A stretch of 64,000 nt of DNA from Chimonanthus salicifolius (lineage: Eukaryota; Streptophyta; Magnoliopsida; Laurales; Calycanthaceae): contig CM023541.1 of NCBI GenBank assembly GCA_013350335.1, positions 66,292,608-66,356,607 of the forward strand. The letters are read 5' to 3'. Under the pieces are notes generated by a model. It searched no databases and had not been told where the DNA came from. It worked only from the letters and a program-made list of their open reading frames with translations. Of this stretch, positions 24,219 through 37,419 are shown one piece after another (within the stretch, counting starts at the first letter, position 1; every line of letters starts with the position of its first letter). Made by a program: the position numbers and the translations under genes.

Positions 24219-26164
24219 TGTTGGCTTAAAAGTTAAATCTACCTCCCTGAGTCAGACTCAGTTGTCAATTCTGTGACTGTGTCCGACTGAGTCATGAGTT
24301 GTCAATTTGTGTGACTTGTCGTGACTTTGTTCGGGTGTCAAGACCATGCCTCTGGAACACATATATAGTCAAATCAAGTCTGAAGCTCCAGAAGACACGT
24401 CATTTAGAAGGTATTGCATCGAAATCGGAAGACCTTCATGAATGTCAACCAACACAGGTATTTAGATCTTAGGAATGACTTAGAAGACCTAGAATTACCA
24501 TTGGGACAAATCTTAGAATCCATAACTTAGAATTTGGTTGGACTAATTTGGAGTTCTTAGGTTAGGTGAATTTTGCTCTATTTTGGGCAAGTTTTTTCTT
24601 CCATCACATGTTCCCAAGTACTATTAAATTTTAAATGATTTGATGGATCACTAAAAGAGCTTTTTAAAAAGTCCAAGAACACCCAATTTGGAAATGTATA
24701 GCTCAAGTTATGAGCATTTCAATGAAAGGGTGCAAAACAGATCAAAACAGTTTTGTCATATATCCTCACTTTGGAAGATTATTTGAGGTATCAAATTGAC
24801 CTCAAATTAGACAAAATTTGGTGATTAGATAGATCTATCAATGAGCTTTCCAACAAACCCAAGAACTCCCAAAACCGAGTTCGGAAACCCAAGTTATGGT
24901 CGTTTTAGTGGAGGTGTACAAAACTGCCGAGATTTAGTCGGCTGAATTCATCTTTCAGTCGACTAAATGTGCTGCAGATTCGTCTTTTCAGCCTCAGATG
25001 AATTTCAGTTGGCTAAATTTATGTTTCAGTCGATTGAAAATGTTTTAGTTGACTGAATCTTTATTTTAGTCCGCTGAATTATGCCCAGATGTTTTAACGG
25101 CCATTTCTGGACATTTCAGTCGACTGAATTGAAGATTCAGTCGACTGAAATCGCAACAGGAAGTTTTTAACGGCTCTATTCTTGTGATTTCGACTTCCAA
25201 CGACCATATTTTCAAGAGAGCTTTAAATGGATAACCTTAGGGCATTCCAAAGATTGATTCTTGATGAGCAAAACCCTCTCTAACATTCTCCAAGACTCTA
25301 AATCATTTCAAGAGCACTAAAACTCTATAGTTAGACTACCAAAGTTCTTGAACTCAATATCTTACACACTCAAAGCTCTCATAGGCAAATCTTGAGCATC
25401 TTAGGGTCATTCTTGAGTGTGTATTTGAGAGAACCTTTACGGATAGATTGTTCTCATAGGAAAACCATTTATCTTCCCTAAACATCTTCTCCTAATCTTT
25501 GGTTTGATATTCAACGGAGCATCTACTCATGACCAAGGAGCATAGCAAGGAGAAGGACATTCAAGAGCACGCTGAAGTTACTTCAAGCAACTCGAGGCTA
25601 GTGTTCTTGGTATTTCTCAAAAACTATTCTTTCCATTATTTATCGAGAAAATTGTAAAGGGTTGGTGTAACCCTTGTGAAATCTCAAGAGAGATATTCTC
25701 TTGTGTGTCATCTGTCAAATCTTCACCTGTGAAAAAGATCAAGTGTTGTAAAGGTTCGATCTCCACCAGTGAAAGAGATCAAGGGTTGTAATTGGTTTGT
25801 TCTCCACCCGTGAAGGAGAAAGTTAGTGGAATCCTCAAGTGGTGTACTTGAGGCGTGGATGTAGGCAAGGTTGCCGAACCACGTAAAAATCTTCGTGTCA
25901 AGATTTTCCATCTCTTCTCACCTCATCATCTTACTTTGTGCATTTGTGTTTATTTCTTATATATCTAGCACACTTGTTTGGTGAAATTGTGTTTGTTGAG
26001 ATTTAACTTCACTTTCATTATTTATTGTAAATCTCAATATCTTGGAAGATCAATTTGATTAATTAGTAAAGATCCAATTTTAATTGACCAAAGTTCGAAA
26101 GAAATTTAAAATTCCACAATTGTCCTATTCACCCCCCCTCTAGGACAATCTAGCTTGACCAAAA
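24219..26164 (+). repeat. 3' LTR of the copia element
   Basis: Direct repeat of 17576-19518, with the TCAGTCGACTGA cluster at 24932-25152. The terminal CA has mutated to AA. Substitutions against the 5' LTR are scattered, so the insertion is not very recent. Confidence 0.92.
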
Positions 26165-27141
26165 AGGTGCATGCATGAGAGGTAACCCACAACAGACAGT
26201 GTGCCGTTGGGTATTGAGATGGAGGACCCTTTTATGTGTATATGTTCATGATGACATGATGATGTTGGTTGTTGGGAAGACTTCCCCGTTATACTCCGGT
26301 GGTTGAGATCCCCATAGTCGATGCGGGTCTCCCCGTTGCGTTCCGACGGTTGAGGTGTCTGCCCTAGAGTTTGGCTTCCCGGGGGTGGTCGAGGTGGTTT
26401 TCTGACACGACTCGGGTGGTTGAGGCAGTTGTGTGCTTTATCATCGGGCGTTGTCGAGATGTTTTTTTGACATGGCTTATGTGGCTGAGGAAGTTTTGTA
26501 TTCTGTAGTGGGGCGTGGTCGAGGTGGTTTTCCAACACGGCTCGTGTGGGTGAGGCAGTTGGGTATTCTTTAGTCTGCCGATGGTACTGATTAGGAGACC
26601 AGAATGTGTTGGAGGACCCAATGTGGGCTATCGAGATGATGTCTCAATTTTGGGCGGTGGATTTGGTTTGTGGTGTATTTGGATTTCATGCATATGAGTA
26701 CTCTTGTTAATGTGATATTCTGTATTCGTATGTATAATATCCACTTATGTTGCTGACTTGTGATAAGCATTATATCTTCATTGGGCTGGTTAGCTCACCC
26801 CTTACCTTTCAGGTACCCCAAAAGCGGAGGGGTGGTACGGGCCCTTTGAGTAAGCACCTGGGGAGGAGCGATAGTAGCTAAACATTTATGTTCATGTTTA
26901 TGTTTTAAATTTGGAGACTTTAGTTTGTATGGGTTTATTATTACATGCTTGTTGGGATGACTGTATAACTATGTTCCATTAGTCAAATGTCGTTTGTTTT
27001 GCTTCTTGACTTTTTGAACTTGTGGTTTGTGAGCGGGAGGTAGTACCTCGATAAAAAATAAAAAATAGACCCGATAACCGCCTTTTACGACTTCTGAGAT
27101 GTTTCGGAAATAACGCGCTCGTAGCGGGACGGGGCATTACA
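26165..27141 (+). repeat. 5' LTR of the old element, piece 4 (U5 end), with ~80-bp repeats
   Basis: Matches 57096-58067 in the 3' LTR. At about 26366-26575 three imperfect units of ~80 bp (gtggtcgaggtggttttc ... cggctcgtgtgggtgaggca) occur and recur at 57299-57500. It ends GGGGCATTACA immediately before the primer site. Confidence 0.9.
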
Positions 27142-27143
27142 GT

Positions 27144-27159
27144 TGGTATCAGAGCACGG
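27144..27159 (+). promoter_or_regulatory. primer binding site of the old element
   Basis: TGGTATCAGAGCACGG, two bases after the LTR end. This is the tRNA-Met-type site used by the other Tekay-like elements in the window. Confidence 0.88.
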
Positions 27160-28694
27160 TTCAACTCTCGGACTGTGCATGGGACAAAGATTGATGTGAA
27201 TATGACTAGAAACTAGGTTCATCCCCTGTGTGATAGGGTAGATGGAACCGGGTTGTGGGGTAGTGCGTAGACACCCTAAGCTTGTGCGGTATGTTTGATA
27301 CGCTTCCCTTTGGTTAGTGTACTTGAGACGTGTCTTGTGGCTGATTGTTGCTCGGTTTGAGACTCTCCAACGTTTGATTCGTGAGTAAGTCAATGGTGAG
27401 ATAGATCGCTTATCTGAGCGTGTGGAGCACCGTGTCTTGGTCACGGGAGTTGTGGGATACAGATCTCTAGGTTTTAAGCCGTGTTGGTCTTACTCCATAG
27501 AGTAATTAGAGGTGTTCTTCGGTGGGACACACATTACGAGGAGTCCTCACCTTAGAGGCGCGTCGATGGTATTTTCAGGATGATTTGAGCACCGTGATGT
27601 AGTCACTGGAGGGTTCGTGTTTAGAGGGCGAGGGCCTCGTTTGTGGGCCTCACTTGTGACTGCTTGGTATGGAGATAGATTCATTGGAAATCTATGGGTG
27701 TCTACCAAGTGAGTCCGGTCGGCTTACTCTGTAAATACCCGATGGAATTCCATGAGAAGTGGTGGGCTTGGTATGTTTGAGTTGTTAGTTAGGCCCGTTT
27801 GAGATTAGGACTGCGAGGAGTACCTGGGGGCCGAGCCAGTGGTTGTGTGTCTGGCTTTAAGACTCCCGTGGGTCCAGTGTTATGGCTAGGAGAAGTTGTG
27901 ACGTGGTTAGGAGCTCGTTTGGGTCAGACTAGTAGGTTGACCGTTGGGGCTCCACTGGGCCTGGTCTACGGGCCGATTTCGATGAGTGAGTGAGTTGGGA
28001 GCTCGGTACTTGAGCAGGGTATATGGGTGCTTCGTGGCCCTTGACCCTTTTAGTGTTTGATTCTAGTGCTCCCCACTCTTTTTGTCTTAAGTTTTACCAG
28101 TTGTGGACCTGATTTGTAGGGCATGAGTTTTGACCTTTGGAGTTAGCGATGGAGGTCGGTTTACGAGTTTGGAGATGTCAGATTTCGATGTCATCTTGGG
28201 ATGAATTGGTCGTCCTCCCTTCAGGTTACCTTGGACTATTACTATAGGCTGGTGACGGGCCAGTTCCTCGCGGTGAATGCAATCATCAAGCGGCTTACAA
28301 CTTACAGTCTAAGCGTGGAGGAATTGCACAGCTTGATGGCTAGCTTGAGTCAAGAGTTTGGGGTTTGCAGGTGTTGAGACGCCTTGCTTGGTCTGAGGTT
28401 TTTCGGATGTCTTTCTGGAGGAGTTTCTTGGATTTCCACCACGTCAGGGGATAGGGTTGTTGTGGATCTGCTCCCCCAGTGCACACCCATTTCGATTATT
28501 CGTTATTGGGTAGTGCTAGTAGGGGTTTTGGAGCTGAAGAGGTAGCTCGGTGAGTTGGATGTCTCTTGGCTACAATTGACCCAGTGCCCTCCTTGGAGCA
28601 CACGGGCCTTGTTGACCAAGAAAAGAGATGGCTCTGTGAGTTTGTGCTTTGATTACTGGCAGAGACTTTGGAGTTAGGGAGACAACTCAGGGAG
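27160..28694 (+). pseudogene. old element: leader, gag and protease remnant, start of RT
   Basis: No long ORF remains. A recognisable stretch around 28165-28260 reads FDVILGMNWLSS..., the segment after the protease in Tekay polyproteins. From 28483 a degenerate RT N-terminus is readable (TPIS..., then ELKR with a stop, then LLTKKRDGSVSLCFDY). After it, 28655-28694 reads as a second start of the same region (LELGRQLREL) and continues across the composite insertion at 48602. So about 170 bp of the RT start seem tandemly duplicated. Gag itself is too decayed to delimit. Confidence 0.65.
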
Positions 28695-31600
28695 TGTAAC
28701 ACCCCGCCCTTTTCACTCTAAAATTCAGAGTTTATTTTTTTTTTTTAAATAATAATAATCAATAAGTGATCGGGGCGGAATGTCACGACGCGAGTTAAGT
28801 TCGGATCTCTAAATCCGACCCTTAACTGGCCAAGCCCATGTGCGTATGAACTAAGTTCATAAAACTGATCCGTACATGGTACATATTTATCTAGCGGAAT
28901 TAACTTAGCCTAGATCTAACTGAGGTTATAATAGAACCTATGATTAATTCAATTTCCATTTTTTTTTTTTTTAGATAGCAAAGTACCTTATTTATTCTCC
29001 AAAATTATTATATAACCTTAATCAACTATTCATTCCAAACCATTCAAATAAATCCAACCATAGCATCTACCTAACTACTTATTACATGCCAACATCTAAT
29101 TTAACAAATTACATTGTTCCAAATAAATCAACTAACAAGTCCATAACAAAAATCCATTCATAGTCCATTGCAATCATTCAAATCGCCCAAGTTTTCGTAC
29201 TTGGTCCTCTTCTCCAACCACGTTCTTTCCTTTCCCTGCATCATCCACTAAAGATATAGATAGGGCGTTAGATCAACGCGCCCAGTAGTGTTTCCGAATA
29301 GGGCTACCACATGGTTAGTCAAAAACATACAAATAGGATAATAGTTATGCAAGTGTGACAAATTCTATAAAAATATGCTATGTATGAAATGAACATGTAA
29401 TGAGTCCCACCCATCACCATTCAACATAGCCATCACTTGACGGGATTCTCATCGTCAAGGTAACCCACAGTGGTCTTTCGGACGCCCCGACGGAGTGTGG
29501 CCTCCGGATTCCTCCTGATGGGATTCTCATCATCAGGGTACCCCACAATGGTCTTTCGGACGCCCCGACGGAGTGTGGCCTCCGGTTACTTCCCCATCAT
29601 CCCATGCTATGCATGAGATGTCTATGCAAACATGCCATTTGTAAATTTAACATTTGATTCAAATAACTTATTCAAATAAACATAAAACAGCGAATAAGTT
29701 GTGTGGTTACAACAAGGTAGGAAACCTACAATATTTTTACTTTGTTCGACCCTTCCTTTGGACCGTCTTTCGATCACGACTTTGTACACCGTTCTAGAAA
29801 TCCGAATACCCTATGTACATGGCAGCAAGTTAATCATTTGACCATATGATTATAATTTGATTTAAATCCCAAAAAAATCCACTTTGTGGGGTTCGGCCAT
29901 ACCCCATGGCCGAACCTCACCCATTTAAACTTTGATAAATCTTTTATTTACTTAATACTGTCTAATTATCCCAAACTTTCCAAATGACACTTGGTAGGGT
30001 TCGGCCATACTACATGGCCGAATCTTACCGCCTTAGGTTTTGGCTCATAAATCCATTCTTTTGATCATTTCATCTTTTCATCCTTATTTACAATAATGCC
30101 ATTATGCTATCCTTAGCCTAATTTAGACAACAAAGTCCATTACATGACAATTGGTGGGGTTCGGCCACATAACATGGCCGAGCCTCACCCTAAAGATTTT
30201 AATCCTATTTTCCATCATCTTAATACCAAATCCATAATTGATGTGATTTCCATCTTTTTGAAAGCCAATCCAAACAACCAAATACTTACATGGGGTTCGG
30301 CCATCCAAGGTGGCCGAACCCTATGTCCATGTTTTGTTCTTCTAAAACATGTTTTTGGTGTTATTAAAACATACAATATCAATATACTATTGCTGCCATT
30401 ATACCTCTTAAACACCATCTAAATCAGTTCATCTACTTGTCCCAAATGACCATATTAATTCATGAAATTCGGCAATCCAAAATGGCCGATCCAAATGATC
30501 CATTTCATCAGTTTTGGACCACTGTTTTAAACCATATTAACTTCAGTCCTTCATCATACAGATCCATGCTTTTAACCCTTTCCAAAGCATGTATTTGAAT
30601 CTTAAATAATAACCCAAAACAGTCCACATACTTCATGGCTTATATGTTTCAAATACATCACAACCATACCTTTATTTGCATGGGGTTCGGCCCTCCATGG
30701 TGGCCGAACCCTATGTCCTTTGGTTTTGAGTTTCTTAATCATTCATCTATGTCCAAAATAACTTCCTTATTTATGTTTTTACCTTTTTAAAATACACACT
30801 TAAAATCATCTAAATCAGTCCATGGGGTTCGGCCATACACATGGCCGAACCCTATGGTTCTCTTAATGGAAATCCACCCATATTTATCTATGAAATTAAT
30901 CAGTAAATTAACATAAGATAAATATGGTTTAGTCATGTCATATCCACTCCAAAACAGCAAGCTTAATTCCATATAAAAATCTTTTAAAATCCTCACTCCA
31001 AAATATGGATTTTTGACTTTCAAATACCATAGAATCCACCAAGTTTTTCCATGGGGTTCGGCCATCCAATGGGGCCGAACCCTATGGTCCATATTTTATC
31101 GTTTTAAACATCATAATTCTAGGTCTAAACCATTGATGGATCTGGCCATACAATGGCCAAATCTCATTTTCTTAACCAATCTATTAAACAAGGGTTCAAA
31201 ATGCACTTACTAATACCGCGTCTCCTTCGGTTCCTTTGACTCCTTCTTTGCCCCTTTATCTCCTTGACCTCTCCTTCTTTCTTACTGTTCTTTGGGCTGA
31301 GACTGATCTTGATGCAAGCTCCTTGAGATAATTCAGACAGGTGACAAGGACTTAAGAGAGTGAGAGAGAGAGAAAGGGAACTTTGGTCTTGAAAAATTGC
31401 TATCCTTGTTGCCAAAACCCTTTTGCTGATTTTTGTCTAGATGAAAGGATTACCCAAAACTAATTGAAAAATAAACAACCAGCTGCTGCTCTTGGTTTAG
31501 AAAGATAGAGGACGTCTATGAGTGATAGAGGGATAGAGAGATAGAGAGAGTAAAAATGAAAATCCTTTCCTTGACCAAAAACAGCCCAAGGTTAATCCTT

Positions 31601-32726
31601 GTGTAACTCCCTCTCTACAATCAAGGTTCTTTATGTTACTTGGGGGTTTCATCTATGAAATGAAACACCCCAAGCAACCAACGTCCCTTGTGGTTGGACT
31701 AGTGTAACCCCCCTTTTCCTTAGATTCTCAGATGGGAGTTTCATATTGAAATGTAACTCCCATGTGCTGCACCATTCTCCATTGTTTGCCTCTATGTTTT
31801 GGCCTATGTAACAGCCACCATTCCTATGTGTAACTCCACAAACAGCAGCTCCATTCAGCCCTCATCAACGTCCCATGTGGGAGTTCTATCATGGGAATAA
31901 AACTCCCCTCCTCCAAGTGTGAACACACTTTGTAACCCCCATTGGTTTAGTATCTAATTTGAATTTGGAATGCCATAGAATGCCATAATCTATTGTGTGT
32001 AACTCCTCCAATAAGCTACCCATTTTATTCTCCAACCTTGGAGTTACATGCATGAACCATTAATCCATGCATTGGCTGTCTTTTGGAGACCCAAGCAAGG
32101 CATAAACCCTATACCATCTTCAATGTGCACAATGATTTGAAAACTCAATTCTCACCCATGTAACTCCATGTAACGTCATTTCCATTCTTAACTTGGGTGG
32201 GAGTTACATGCATATAAGTTTCCCATGCAGCCAACGTTTTTAGTGTTTGAATTTGAATCAGCCTACAATCCTTCTATCTCTACATCTTACTCATTTAAAA
32301 ATACATATTCATTCAACTCATTTAATCAACTCACCCAACCTAACTCATTCATTTAATTTAACTTAACTAATAAATTCAACTCAACTAAACCCATCATTCA
32401 TTTCAACTCAAACCAAACTCAACAAATTAATATACTTAAATTAACTAAGCTTGAACTCAATCCATGGTTAATCATGCCATTCACACGACCCATTGGGTCC
32501 CATCTAGCCATTTTGACCCATTTATCCAAATTTGACCCAAATATGATTCTTGACCGTTTAAATTTATCTTACCCATTTATTTGTTTTGTAAACCAACTAT
32601 CATCCTTTGGGTCTTGATTGAGCCATTGACCCATTTAAATTCAAATCAATTTTTATCACAATGGCAATTCCGTAAATATGAATATTTTCATATAAACTGA
32701 TAACTTTGAAATTCCAGGGTGTTACA
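28695..32726 (-). repeat. left, antisense ~4.03-kb LTR of the composite
   Basis: Reads on the minus strand from TGTAACACCCTGG to GGGGTGTTACA and follows pol as a 3' LTR would. An almost exact inverted copy of 44571-48601. It contains nine palindromes (29886-31160), two ~50-bp tandem units (29470-29590), H2 at 28794-28826, H1 at 29263-29283, and a U3 block with about ten TGTAACTCC-like motifs (31600-32230). Confidence 0.93.
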
Positions 32727-32788
32727 ATACAATAATCTTTTTATAATTTTCGTCCCGAAAATCGAACGAAGTAGGATTTCAAAGTAAA

Positions 32789-33259
32789 TCATACAAACAA
32801 TTCAGGGTGAGACGTTCTCATCTCCGATTCCAATTCCCAAGTGGCTTCCTCAACACCATGTCGATCCCATACCACCTTGACGAACTGAATCGCTCGGTTA
32901 CGCAACACCCTTTGCTCACTCTCCAATATTCCGACCGGCTTCTCGATATAAGTGACGTCGCTTTGCACATCTATATCTTGCACATTCAAAACATGAGACG
33001 GATCAGGGTTGTACTTCCTCAGCATCGACACATGGAACACATCATGTAGAGACGCCAATTGCGAAGGAAGTGCCAACTGATAGGCTACATCTCCCATCCT
33101 TCTGATAATTGAAAACGGTCCCACATATCTTGGCGACAATTTTCCTTTCTTCCCAAATCTCATGTGCCCTTTTCGTGGCGAGACCTTCAAGAATACCATG
33201 TCTCCCCCTTCAAATTCGAGAAACCTCCTCATTTTATCCGCATAACTCTTTTGCCGACT
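32789..33259 (-). pseudogene. pol: Tekay integrase C-terminus with chromodomain, downstream of a nonsense codon
   Basis: In frame with the RT-integrase ORF but separated from it by one TAG at 33260-33262; the sense-strand copy (near 40720) has a glutamine codon there. The fragment holds the GPY/F region (PRYVGPFSII) and ends in a chromodomain-like segment (ILESEQRVLRN, WELESEMR) that places the element in the Tekay/Del chromoviruses. In that clade the chromodomain guides integration toward marked heterochromatin. As read, this part would be lost unless the stop is bypassed. Confidence 0.88.
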
Positions 33260-35485
33260 CTATGCGGTCAACAAATGTTGACGTATCAACTGGATCTGTG
33301 CAGTAGTTTCTGCAACCAACTCAGGTCCTATCAGTGCAGGTTCGCCGACCTCGGTCCAGCACACTGGTGACCTGCATGGTCTACCATACAAAGCTTCGAA
33401 TGGTGCCATCTGGAGGCTTGCCTGGTAGCTATTGTTATAAGAAAATTCCACCAATGGCAAATGATCCTCCCATCCACCTTTGAAGTCTAGCATGCATGCC
33501 CTCAACATGTCCTCCAACGTTTGTATTGTTCTTTCCGATTGTCCATCGGTCTGTGGATGGAATGCTGTACTAATAAGTAGATCGGTTCCCATGGCCGACT
33601 GCATACTCTGCCATACCCTGCCGGTAAATCGGCCATCTCTATCAGACACTATAGTCTGTGGGATACCATGTAGTCTGATGATGTCTTTGATATATCTCCG
33701 ACCCAATGTCTCTGATGAATCCGTCATCTTGATAGGAATAAAATGCGCGGACTTGGTCAATCGGTCTACCACAACCCATATAGCGTCATTGCCCTTTGAG
33801 GACCTCGGCAACCCCGTCACAAAGTCCATGGAAATGTGCTCCCATTTCCATTCTGGCACTGCTAAGGGTTTGAGTAACCCTGGTGGCTTCTGATGTTCCG
33901 TCTTAACCTGCTGACAAGTTAAACAATGAGCCACGTAGTCCGCAACATCCTTCTTGAGTCCATGCCACCAATAATGTCTTTTTAAGTCATGATACATTTT
34001 TGTGCTACCCGGATGAATGGACAACTTGCTCTGATGTGCCTCTATCAATAATTCTTTTCTGCAGCTTCTTGGCACATTTATTCTACCCTGGAACATAAGA
34101 CCCTGTCCTGGTCGTAATTCCCAATCCGGTACAACCTCGCCATTAGACATTTTGGCCCATGTCTCTGCCATTTCCGGATCTGTTCGTTGCTCCTGTTCAA
34201 TCTTTGTAACCATGTTGGATCGTATGATCAAATTGTACATACTCCCATGGTTTGTGATGTATAGATTAAACTCACGAATGGAATTCAACATCTCCCATTC
34301 AGTCCTGATCAAACATGCCACTGATGCATGAGACATGCGGCTGAGAGCATCCGCCACTTTGTTGGCCTTTCCCGGATGATATCGGAGCGCAAATTCATAG
34401 TCCGCCAGATATTCCATCCATCTGCGCTGCCTCAGGTTGAGCTCTTTCTGATCAAATAAATACTTCAAGCTCTTGTGATCTGAAAATACTTCAAACTTCT
34501 CACCATATAGATAGTGTCTCCAGCTTTTGAGAGCGAAGACCACCGCAGCTAATTCCAGATCATGTGTGGGGTAGAGGCGTTCATGTATCTTTAGTTGTCT
34601 TGAACCATATGCCACCACCCGATTACGTTGCATGAGTGAACATCCCAGTCCCTCTCCTGATGCATCACATTGTACTTCATAACCTTTGCCCCTTTCCGGC
34701 AAAACTAGAATAGGAGCAGTTGTAAGTCTCTCTTTCAGCTCCTCAAATCTCTGATTGCACAGCTCTGACCATTCATATTTGACTCCTTTCTGCGTGAGTC
34801 GAGTCAATGGGGATGCAATTTTGGAGAAGTCCATGATAAACTTCCTATAATATCCAGCCAAACCCAGAAAACTACGGATTTCGGTGACATTCTTTGGTGC
34901 TTTCCACTCACTTACTGCTGCCACCTTAGCCGGATCAACGGCTATACCATCTGCTGTTATAACATGCCCTAAGAATTTGACCTCAGGTAGCCAAAATTCG
35001 TATTTGCTTGCTTTGGCATACAGCTGGTTCTGTCTCAAGGTGTTCAATACTATTCGAAGATGCTCAGCATGATCCTCCTGACTCTTGGAATAGATCAGGA
35101 TATCGTCAATGAACACTATAACAAACCGATCCAAATATGGACGGAATATTCTGTTCATTAAGTCCATGAACACAGCCGGTGCGTTGGTAAGCCCAAATGG
35201 CATGACTACAAATTCAAATAGTCCATACCGTGTTCTGAAAGCTGTTTTCTCGATATCTTCCTCTTTGACCCGGATTTGATGATAACCGGACATCAGATCA
35301 ATCTTGGAAAAATGACTGGATCCCCTCAACTGATTGAATAAATCATCGATCCTGGGTAGAGGATACTTGTTCCGGACAGTTAGCTGATTCAACTTCCGGT
35401 AGTCCACACACATTCTAATGAACCATCCTTCTTTTTCACGAACAACACTGGAGCTCCCCATGACGATGTGTTGTTCCGAATGCAA
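33260..35485 (-). pseudogene. pol: Tekay RT-RNase H-integrase, nearly intact
   Basis: A 741-residue open frame. RT has FIDD at residues 125-128, the expected YxDD box in this group, after [12 protein letters not shown]. RNase H has D274, E311, D336 and D379 in the usual contexts ([28 protein letters not shown]). Integrase has the zinc site H484, H491, C521, C524 and a DDE triad D554, D615, E651. The frame joins gag-protease through a 1-nt deletion near 35410-35420, inside the RT start (just after KKKDGS), and ends at a nonsense codon before the chromodomain. The listed start is only the first in-frame ATG; the real protein begins in gag. Enzyme motifs look intact, so decay is recent. Confidence 0.92.
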
Positions 35486-37419
35486 CCCAATCTGAGTAAT
35501 TCATCAAGCTGCTTCTTCAACTCGGACATTTCTGCTGGTGCCATTCGATAATGGGGTAGAGACACTGGTGAGGTACCAGGATATAGCTTGATCTCAAAAT
35601 TGAGCTCCCTCATGCGCGGTATACCAAGAAGTTCTTTTGGAAAGACATCAACAAATTCTTTCACAATTGCTGGAAGTTCAGTGACTGGTGCTTTGTTGAT
35701 GACAATATTGTTCAATACCAAGTGATGCAACCCTTCCTGCAATCTGCTTTGCTTGTCGGCACGAACTATATACTGCTTTCCCTCGGGTGACCAAAATGTC
35801 ACTCTTCGGCGATAACAATCAATATTGGCTTCATAACTAGCCAACCAGTCCATGCCAAATATAATATCGTACTCAGTCATGTCGAGTACCAAATAATTGA
35901 ACTCAAATCTGAGTCCAGCGAGTTCTGTATTTATGGCCGTGCATATGAGTCCCAAAGACGTGTCTCCGACAGGGGATACTACTGTGAGTGTGGTGGACAG
36001 CTTTTGTACTAGTGTTCCAGTAGCAGTTATAAAGGATGCAGATATAAAAGAGTGCGATGCTCCAGAATCAAACAATGCATAAGCATAAGAACTATTGACA
36101 ACGGCCATACCTTGAATCACAGAATGATCCACATCCTCAGGAGGTTCCAGAGCAAATAGTCGTCCAGATCCGGTAGGAGTAGGCGCCCGTCCTGCCTGAT
36201 TATATGTCCTGCCTCCTCGGGAGTTAGCTGGCCTAGCTGGTGGACGGAAAGATCCTCTGGAATATGAGAGCCTATTGAGCTTTGGACAGTCTCTCTTGAA
36301 GTGACCCGGCTGGTTACAGTGAAAACAGTTGTTCACCCCTTTGAATGACTGGGTGACTGATGCAGATGGGGAGGGCTGGTTGGGACGAAAGCTCCCTGCG
36401 GACCCAGTAGATGGTGAGGGTCTACTGAAGTTCGGACGGAACCTCTTGTTGGGCTGAAACCCACCCCTCCCACTTGGAGCTCGACGATTGTCAAACCGTA
36501 CTATTGCATTCAACTCCTTTTCTGCTATTGTGGCCTTGCTGACCACCTCAGCCAATGTGGTGCACTTAAATATGGTCACTTTGGCCCTGATGTTTGGCCG
36601 TAGACCCCTCTCAAACTTTCTTGCCTTGCGAAGTTCTGTGTCCACCATATAGAATGCATAAATGGATAAACTGAGAAATTCACGGTGATACTCTGCCACC
36701 GTCATAGAGCCCTGTACCAAGGACAGAAAAAGTTCCGTCTGTCGCTCCTTCTCCTCCTCCGGAAAGTAATGTTCCAGAAAGGTTGCTGAAAACTCATTCC
36801 ATGTCATGGCCGTCCTCTCCCTAACTGGTATGAGTTCCCTCTGCTTCTCCACCACCTCCCACCATTTACCGGCATCTTCTATCAATTGTGAAGTAGCCAG
36901 TAAAATCCTGTCAGCATGACTCGAGATCTTAAGTAATTTTAAGATCTGAGTGATCTTCTTCAGCCAATGCTCAGCTCCGACAGCCCCCTCTTTCCCTTTG
37001 AAGTAGGGAGGACGCTGTTGTTGAAATTCTCGTGCCATACTACGGTCACTGGCATCCCTGGAACTTTCACTCCCATTCATATGTTGCTGGAGTACTGAGG
37101 TTACCACTGCTTGGACTAATCCCTGAAGCTCAGGCGGCACGTGTGGTATATGTACACCACTGTTTCCTTCTCCCTCCTTCTGTGATGCATTCTCACTCCC
37201 CTTTTCTTCCCTCCATGAGTGCTGTGATTCTTCCTCATTGTGAGACTTTTCATGAACAGGTTGCTCCTCATCAGGTTGGGTTACCTCTTTCTCATGTATA
37301 GACGGCTCCTTCTCATGCACAGATTTTTCGTGTTGCGATAACACTTTCTCATGTTGCGTGATTTGCAACACCTTTTCCTTCCCTTTCTGATTCTGAGGGA
37401 TCTTTTTCTTTGGAGCCAT
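35389..37419 (-). CDS. gag-pro: Tekay Gag-protease (frameshifted at the RT start)
   Basis: A 676-residue frame starting MAPKKKIPQ, preceded by the leader and primer site, which fixes the start. The N-terminal ~65 residues carry repeated HEK motifs (QHEK, VHEK, IHEK, VHEK). A Gag core follows (about 130-300: [24 protein letters not shown]), then a basic proline-rich linker, one CCHC zinc knuckle (residues 365-378, [14 protein letters not shown]) and an aspartic protease site ([10 protein letters not shown], residues 449-458). The frame runs into RT and is lost after KKKDGS by a 1-nt deletion. A second, partial copy is at 41724-42607. The TRIM-like LTR just upstream could supply a promoter; that is inferred. 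Confidence 0.92.
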   Translation of the reverse strand: MAPKKKIPQNQKGKEKVLQITQHEKVLSQHEKSVHEKEPSIHEKEVTQPDEEQPVHEKSHNEEESQHSWREEKGSENASQKEGEGNSGVHIPHVPPELQGLVQAVVTSVLQQHMNGSESSRDASDRSMAREFQQQRPPYFKGKEGAVGAEHWLKKITQILKLLKISSHADRILLATSQLIEDAGKWWEVVEKQRELIPVRERTAMTWNEFSATFLEHYFPEEEKERQTELFLSLVQGSMTVAEYHREFLSLSIYAFYMVDTELRKARKFERGLRPNIRAKVTIFKCTTLAEVVSKATIAEKELNAIVRFDNRRAPSGRGGFQPNKRFRPNFSRPSPSTGSAGSFRPNQPSPSASVTQSFKGVNNCFHCNQPGHFKRDCPKLNRLSYSRGSFRPPARPANSRGGRTYNQAGRAPTPTGSGRLFALEPPEDVDHSVIQGMAVVNSSYAYALFDSGASHSFISASFITATGTLVQKLSTTLTVVSPVGDTSLGLICTAINTELAGLRFEFNYLVLDMTEYDIIFGMDWLASYEANIDCYRRRVTFWSPEGKQYIVRADKQSRLQEGLHHLVLNNIVINKAPVTELPAIVKEFVDVFPKELLGIPRMRELNFEIKLYPGTSPVSLPHYRMAPAEMSELKKQLDELLRLGCIRNNTSSWGAPVLFVKKKDGSLECVWTTGS

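Larger units (their letters stand above)
17576..26164 (+). mobile_element. non-autonomous Ty1/copia element (gag only)
   Basis: Two direct LTRs of about 1.94 kb (17576-19518 and 24219-26164), each starting TGTTGGCT. The left one ends GACCAACA, the right one has decayed to GACCAAAA. Perfect 5-bp target-site duplication AGGTG (17571-17575 and 26165-26169). A primer site lies just after the left LTR and a polypurine tract just before the right one. The internal region holds a broken copia gag, but I see no protease, integrase, RT or RNase H, so movement would need proteins from another element. Confidence 0.92.

Noticed and set aside
29886..31160. Spaced palindromes resembling a CRISPR array
   Set aside because: Spacing is irregular, spacers are conserved between copies, and the host is a plant; it is part of an LTR.
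35389..35485. Programmed ribosomal frameshift between gag-protease and RT
   Set aside because: The frame change falls inside the RT N-terminus, not between domains, and Tekay elements normally use one frame; best read as a 1-nt deletion.
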